Source of the DNA: Vulcanimicrobiia bacterium
Lineage (GTDB): Bacteria; Vulcanimicrobiota; Vulcanimicrobiia; Vulcanimicrobiales; Vulcanimicrobiaceae
Direction: 5' to 3'
DNA: 34,927 nt
Assembly: GCA_025934645.1 (NCBI GenBank)
Contig: JAICWY010000020.1
Coordinates: 1-34,927, forward strand
Shown here in pieces: positions 32,083 through 34,927 of this stretch. Position numbers and translations under genes: made by a program. The number at the start of each line of letters is the position of its first letter. Positions within the stretch are counted from its first letter, which is position 1. A model generated the notes under the pieces. That model was given only the letters and a program-made list of their open reading frames with translations. It was not told the origin of the DNA and ran no database searches.

Positions 32083-32400
32083 CTACGACGCGACGTGTTC
32101 GAAAAAGCGAAGCTGCGTGGAGGACGCAAGCAACTTCAGCCCGGATGGAATGCCGGCGTGAGAGTCATGGTATTGGTGGCTCTTATGCCAGGCACAATAC
32201 GCCTCGCGATCGCGCCAGTAGGTCAGCAGCCACATTTCGCGCAGATTTTCTTCCGGCCGGATGACGTCCAGCCGAACGAATCCGTCGGCCTGCTCTACCA
32301 AATGCGGCCGCTCAACGAATGCTTGCCGAACGGCTTCAGCCATTTCCTCGGTTCGAACCTCGAACTTGCTGAGCGCAACAAAAAGCGGCGAACTATTCAC
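32083..32400 (-). CDS. Antibiotic-biosynthesis-monooxygenase (ABM) fold protein
   Basis: A protein of 105 residues, the usual size of a dimeric ferredoxin-like ABM protein. Landmarks are LFVALSKFEV in the first strand, a helix with EEMAEAVRQAFVERP, GFVRLDVIRP, and the W/H-rich block WLLTYWRDREAYCAWH, then SHAGIPSGLKL and a final RFFEHVAS. Relatives include IsdG/HmoB haem-degrading enzymes and quinone monooxygenases; the histidines would allow haem binding but this is not shown. The start is GTG 32400, overlapping the PP2C stop as GTGA, so it is translationally coupled to the phosphatase. The longer open frame upstream is shadow of that gene. Confidence 0.82.
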   Translation of the reverse strand: MNSSPLFVALSKFEVRTEEMAEAVRQAFVERPHLVEQADGFVRLDVIRPEENLREMWLLTYWRDREAYCAWHKSHQYHDSHAGIPSGLKLLASSTQLRFFEHVAS

Positions 32401-33962
32401 TGCACATGCACCTGAAGGACGGCAATATCGTCGAGCGGATCGGAGCCTTCCAGCACGAGCTCTACCAATCTGCTCACGCTCATTTGCGCGCTTTGGCCGG
32501 CCACGCCGCATTTCGCCGCTGCAGTAATCAACCGCGTCAAGCCGTCGTCGAAATTGCGGGTCGCTTCTACCAGGCCGTCGGTGTAAAAGATGACGCGGTC
32601 GCCATGCTGTAATGCGGCACTGCGCAACTGAGGTCCGCTCGCTCCGGCGATGTCGAGGCCGAGCGGCGTTCCGCCCCAATCCAATAGTGTGGCCGTGCCG
32701 TTGCGTACGAGTACGGGCGGCGGATGTCCCGCGATGGCGTATAAGAGCTCGAGTTTCGTCGCATTAAAGCGAGCGTATATTGCCGTAGCTAGGTCGTTCT
32801 CATATGCCAAGAAATGGTGGAGGCGGGATAGCACTTCAACGGGGTCCGGACTATTGAGCCCTGCGACGCGGACGGCAGCGCGAATTTTCGCCATCGTCGT
32901 TGCAGCCTGTAGTCCGTGACCTGTGACGTCGCCGATTGATACTTCGACTTCATCGTCGCGCAACACAAAGGCATCGTACCAATCGCCGCCGATGAAACGC
33001 GGCCCTTCAGAGCTGACAATGTACGTTGCCCCGAGCTCGAACAACGCCGATGAGGGCAAGGTTTCGGGAAGCGCAGCGCGCTGCAATTGCTCAGATACCG
33101 ACCGCTCTGCCTGGTACCGTATCGCGTTATCGAGTGCGACCGAAACAATATTCGAAAATTGCTCCGCTAGGGCACGCTCATCGTCACCGTACGGTATTTC
33201 ATCGCGGCCGAAACAAATCTCGCCCAAGCGATCGTTTCGCAGATGCAGCGGTACGGAAATCGTGCGGTTCGTGCGTTCGGCGATGTCCGCACTCACCGTT
33301 TCGGTTTTGCGCCGCAACGATACCACGCCGCCGTCTCCGGCGAGATGGAATACCCTCGCGATCGGCGCGCTCAACGCACCGCGGAACTCGATGCCGGCAT
33401 AGTTTCCAAGGACCGGAATAGCCTCTGTTAACGCCTCACGTATTAATGCTTCAACGTCCCCGATATTTTGCGCACACGCAGTGGCCGAACGCGCCAAAAA
33501 CCGCAAGCGCGACTGACTGACGTGCGCTTCATCTAAACTGCGGCGTTCGGCCTCTACGGCGGTGCGCAGCATCTTCGCGTTTTGCGCCGCCTGACGGTGG
33601 GCGACGCTGAGCTCGTTGATGATGCCGCTGAGGCTGTCGTAACTTTCCTCGCGCGGCGACGCCACGGAGCCCGGCACCGCCACGATAAGAACATCGTCTC
33701 CAGCGATTACGCCGCACAAGCGAACCGGCTTGGGTTCTTCGCCATCAGACTGAAGATGCAGGCTCCAGTCGAATGCCGCCGCTCGTATAAGAATGTTTTC
33801 CCAGAAGGCGGCTGCCTTTGCGCGCGAGAGACCGTCAAACAATTCGAAAAAGGTTGTTGTGCGCGCGTCCTTTCGCGCGTGGCCCAACGACAGTAATCGT
33901 ACCGGACGGCCGGCACGGTCGTAAAAGCAAACGAAGTTCTCGCGGCACGCCAGGGCTTGCAT
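32397..33962 (-). CDS. Sensor-GAF-PP2C (RsbU/RsbP-like) phosphatase
   Basis: A protein of about 521 residues. An N-terminal PAS-like domain (about 1-110) is followed by a coiled coil (HRQAAQNAKMLRTAVEAERR), a GAF domain (about 155-300) and a SpoIIE/PP2C domain (about 315-521) with GGDWYDAF, IGDVTGHGLQAA, YTDGLVE and the closing DDIAVLQV, the full metal-binding set. Such phosphatases activate STAS antagonists in partner-switching pathways. TTG 33974 is the furthest start, but ATG 33962 lies one base after the stop of the upstream cobalamin-binding gene and fits coupled translation, so it is preferred. It is the third PP2C phosphatase in the window and has a different input from the stressosome pair. 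Confidence 0.9.
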   Translation of the reverse strand: MQALACRENFVCFYDRAGRPVRLLSLGHARKDARTTTFFELFDGLSRAKAAAFWENILIRAAAFDWSLHLQSDGEEPKPVRLCGVIAGDDVLIVAVPGSVASPREESYDSLSGIINELSVAHRQAAQNAKMLRTAVEAERRSLDEAHVSQSRLRFLARSATACAQNIGDVEALIREALTEAIPVLGNYAGIEFRGALSAPIARVFHLAGDGGVVSLRRKTETVSADIAERTNRTISVPLHLRNDRLGEICFGRDEIPYGDDERALAEQFSNIVSVALDNAIRYQAERSVSEQLQRAALPETLPSSALFELGATYIVSSEGPRFIGGDWYDAFVLRDDEVEVSIGDVTGHGLQAATTMAKIRAAVRVAGLNSPDPVEVLSRLHHFLAYENDLATAIYARFNATKLELLYAIAGHPPPVLVRNGTATLLDWGGTPLGLDIAGASGPQLRSAALQHGDRVIFYTDGLVEATRNFDDGLTRLITAAAKCGVAGQSAQMSVSRLVELVLEGSDPLDDIAVLQVHVQ

Positions 33963-33963
33963 A

Positions 33964-34926
33964 TCAGGCTCCAAGCCGCGACATCAAGTCGGGCAATTCG
34001 GCCGCGTTCCGTGCAAAACCGTCGGCGCCGATGTTCTTCCAGAGATCGGGACTCATGCGAAACGGGAGCCCGCCAACGATAATTTTTACCGGCAGCATCG
34101 ATTTGCGAACCGCATCGATGATTTCACGCACGCGTTGCACGTGAAACGTCATCGTCGCGGAGATTGCGAGTACGTCGGCTTTTTCACGAACTATTAAGCG
34201 AATGATATCGGCAGCCGGGGTATTCGCGCCGACGTAAATAGAGCTCCAGCCTTCCATTTCCAGGAAGTCGCAGACGATTCGAAGCCCGATCTCGTGCAGC
34301 TCGCCCGAAACGCATATTGCTACTACGCATTTATTGCATGGCGCAGCAACCGTGAGATAGTCATATAGCCGCGCGATAATGCTTTGCGTGGCTGCGGTAC
34401 AGTAATGTTCCTGGCCGACGCTAATGGCATTCGTTTGCCACAATCTGCCGATTTCGTATTGAACGCGTTCAAAGACGCCGAGGTACAGATCGCGGATGCT
34501 TACGCCTTCGTCAAGTGCGCGGATGACGAGTGAATACGCCGAGGAGCGATCCATGCGCAGAAGCGCCGCAAGATAGGTTCGAGCGAGCTCGTCGATTGGC
34601 GCATCGCCATCCAGGTGCGACGGCTGCGCGGAGATTTCTCCCTGCGTAAGCGCGTCAATGCCGGCCTGCAAAAAATCTGCTGCTTTCGTGGCTTCCCCGT
34701 CCGAGAGGCGGCGTGCAACCAGCGGCGCGGCTAAGCGCAGATTCGTAAGGAGATGCTCGCGGCCGATATTGCGCGACTCAAGCAAAACCGCGGCCCAGCG
34801 CAGGTATGCGACAAAGAGGCCCGCGTCCGACGCGCGCAGCGCCTCCGATAAAAAGGAGAGAAGATATGACGCGTCTTCCTTACACCGCTGTACGCCGGCC
34901 TCGCCGTAACGTTTCCAGAGTTCCGG
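33964..34926 (-). CDS. Cobalamin-binding photoreceptor-type protein (5' end outside window)
   Basis: The open frame continues past TTG 34785 to the window edge with coding-like sequence (PELWKRYGEAG, then YLRWAAVLLES), so the real start is outside. The downstream part has a helical bundle containing W at 34438-34440, nine residues, then Glu-His at 34405-34410: the W-x9-EH motif that marks CarH/LitR-type adenosylcobalamin light sensors. A B12-binding Rossmann domain follows with ELHEIG, the DxHxxG-type motif carrying the cobalt-ligand histidine (first residue Glu, as in photoreceptors), and VGANTP and VGGLPF loops. No DNA-binding domain is visible in the part seen. It is directly coupled to the PP2C gene, so I infer a light- or B12-dependent input to that phosphatase. 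Confidence 0.88.
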   Translation of the reverse strand, partial: PELWKRYGEAGVQRCKEDASYLLSFLSEALRASDAGLFVAYLRWAAVLLESRNIGREHLLTNLRLAAPLVARRLSDGEATKAADFLQAGIDALTQGEISAQPSHLDGDAPIDELARTYLAALLRMDRSSAYSLVIRALDEGVSIRDLYLGVFERVQYEIGRLWQTNAISVGQEHYCTAATQSIIARLYDYLTVAAPCNKCVVAICVSGELHEIGLRIVCDFLEMEGWSSIYVGANTPAADIIRLIVREKADVLAISATMTFHVQRVREIIDAVRKSMLPVKIIVGGLPFRMSPDLWKNIGADGFARNAAELPDLMSRLGA

Positions 34927-34927
34927 C

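Noticed and set aside
32401-32679. N-terminal extension of the ABM protein
   Set aside because: It overlaps the PP2C catalytic domain and is Arg-rich without motif. GTG 32400 coupled to the PP2C stop gives the normal ABM length.
1-34927. tRNA, rRNA, CRISPR, insertion sequence or prophage elements
   Set aside because: No cloverleaf/TPsiC-like block, spaced direct repeats, transposase, integrase or phage motif was seen on either strand by eye.

Overview
The window is about 35 kb of GC-rich, tightly packed bacterial DNA. Neighbouring genes often overlap by 1-50 bases, even at convergent 3' ends. GTG and TTG starts are common and few genes have a clear Shine-Dalgarno sequence. Signal peptides, a lipoprotein, an usher-like beta-barrel candidate and a complete stressosome module fit a diderm environmental bacterium, perhaps of a poorly cultured phylum such as Eremiobacterota/WPS-2. 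That placement is only an impression from gene content; no rRNA or other taxonomic marker is present. I found no tRNA, rRNA, CRISPR array, insertion sequence or phage gene. No gene-free stretch exceeds about 235 bases.

Left part (1-5.5 kb): the 3' end of a UvrA-family gene, a PAS-GGDEF-EAL protein whose GGDEF site is lost (probable c-di-GMP phosphodiesterase), a small lipoprotein, an unknown exported protein and a Dph6-like PP-loop ATPase.

5.6-11.7 kb: a six-gene, translationally coupled stressosome/partner-switch operon (RsbR, RsbS, RsbT, a GHKL-PP2C fusion, a hybrid histidine kinase and a receiver-GAF-PP2C phosphatase). No sigma factor or RsbV lies in the window. It is followed by a convergent zinc alcohol dehydrogenase and by a second PAS-GGDEF-EAL protein with both catalytic sites intact. 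A switch-like RNA leader may precede that second gene.

15.5-25.7 kb: envelope and housekeeping genes. These are an exported protein with an usher-like protein, a DUF1036 protein, a polytopic membrane protein, an EamA transporter, a copZ-copA copper export pair, an S41 C-terminal processing protease, a beta-lactamase-fold serine hydrolase, a small membrane protein and a YbjQ-family protein.

25.7-32.0 kb: the most interesting region. tfuA, a SAM methyltransferase, an 89-residue peptide with a Nif11-like leader, a large LuxR-type ATPase regulator, ycaO and a second related methyltransferase lie in strict +,-,+,-,+,- alternation. YcaO with TfuA is the known pairing for peptide backbone thioamidation. 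I therefore infer a cluster for a thioamidated, possibly methylated ribosomal peptide (RiPP) that I do not recognise as a described family.

32.1-34.9 kb: a minus-strand operon of a cobalamin-binding protein with the W-x9-EH motif of B12 photoreceptors, a sensor-GAF-PP2C phosphatase and an ABM-fold monooxygenase. I infer a light- or B12-sensing input to a partner-switching pathway. The first gene runs off the right edge of the window.
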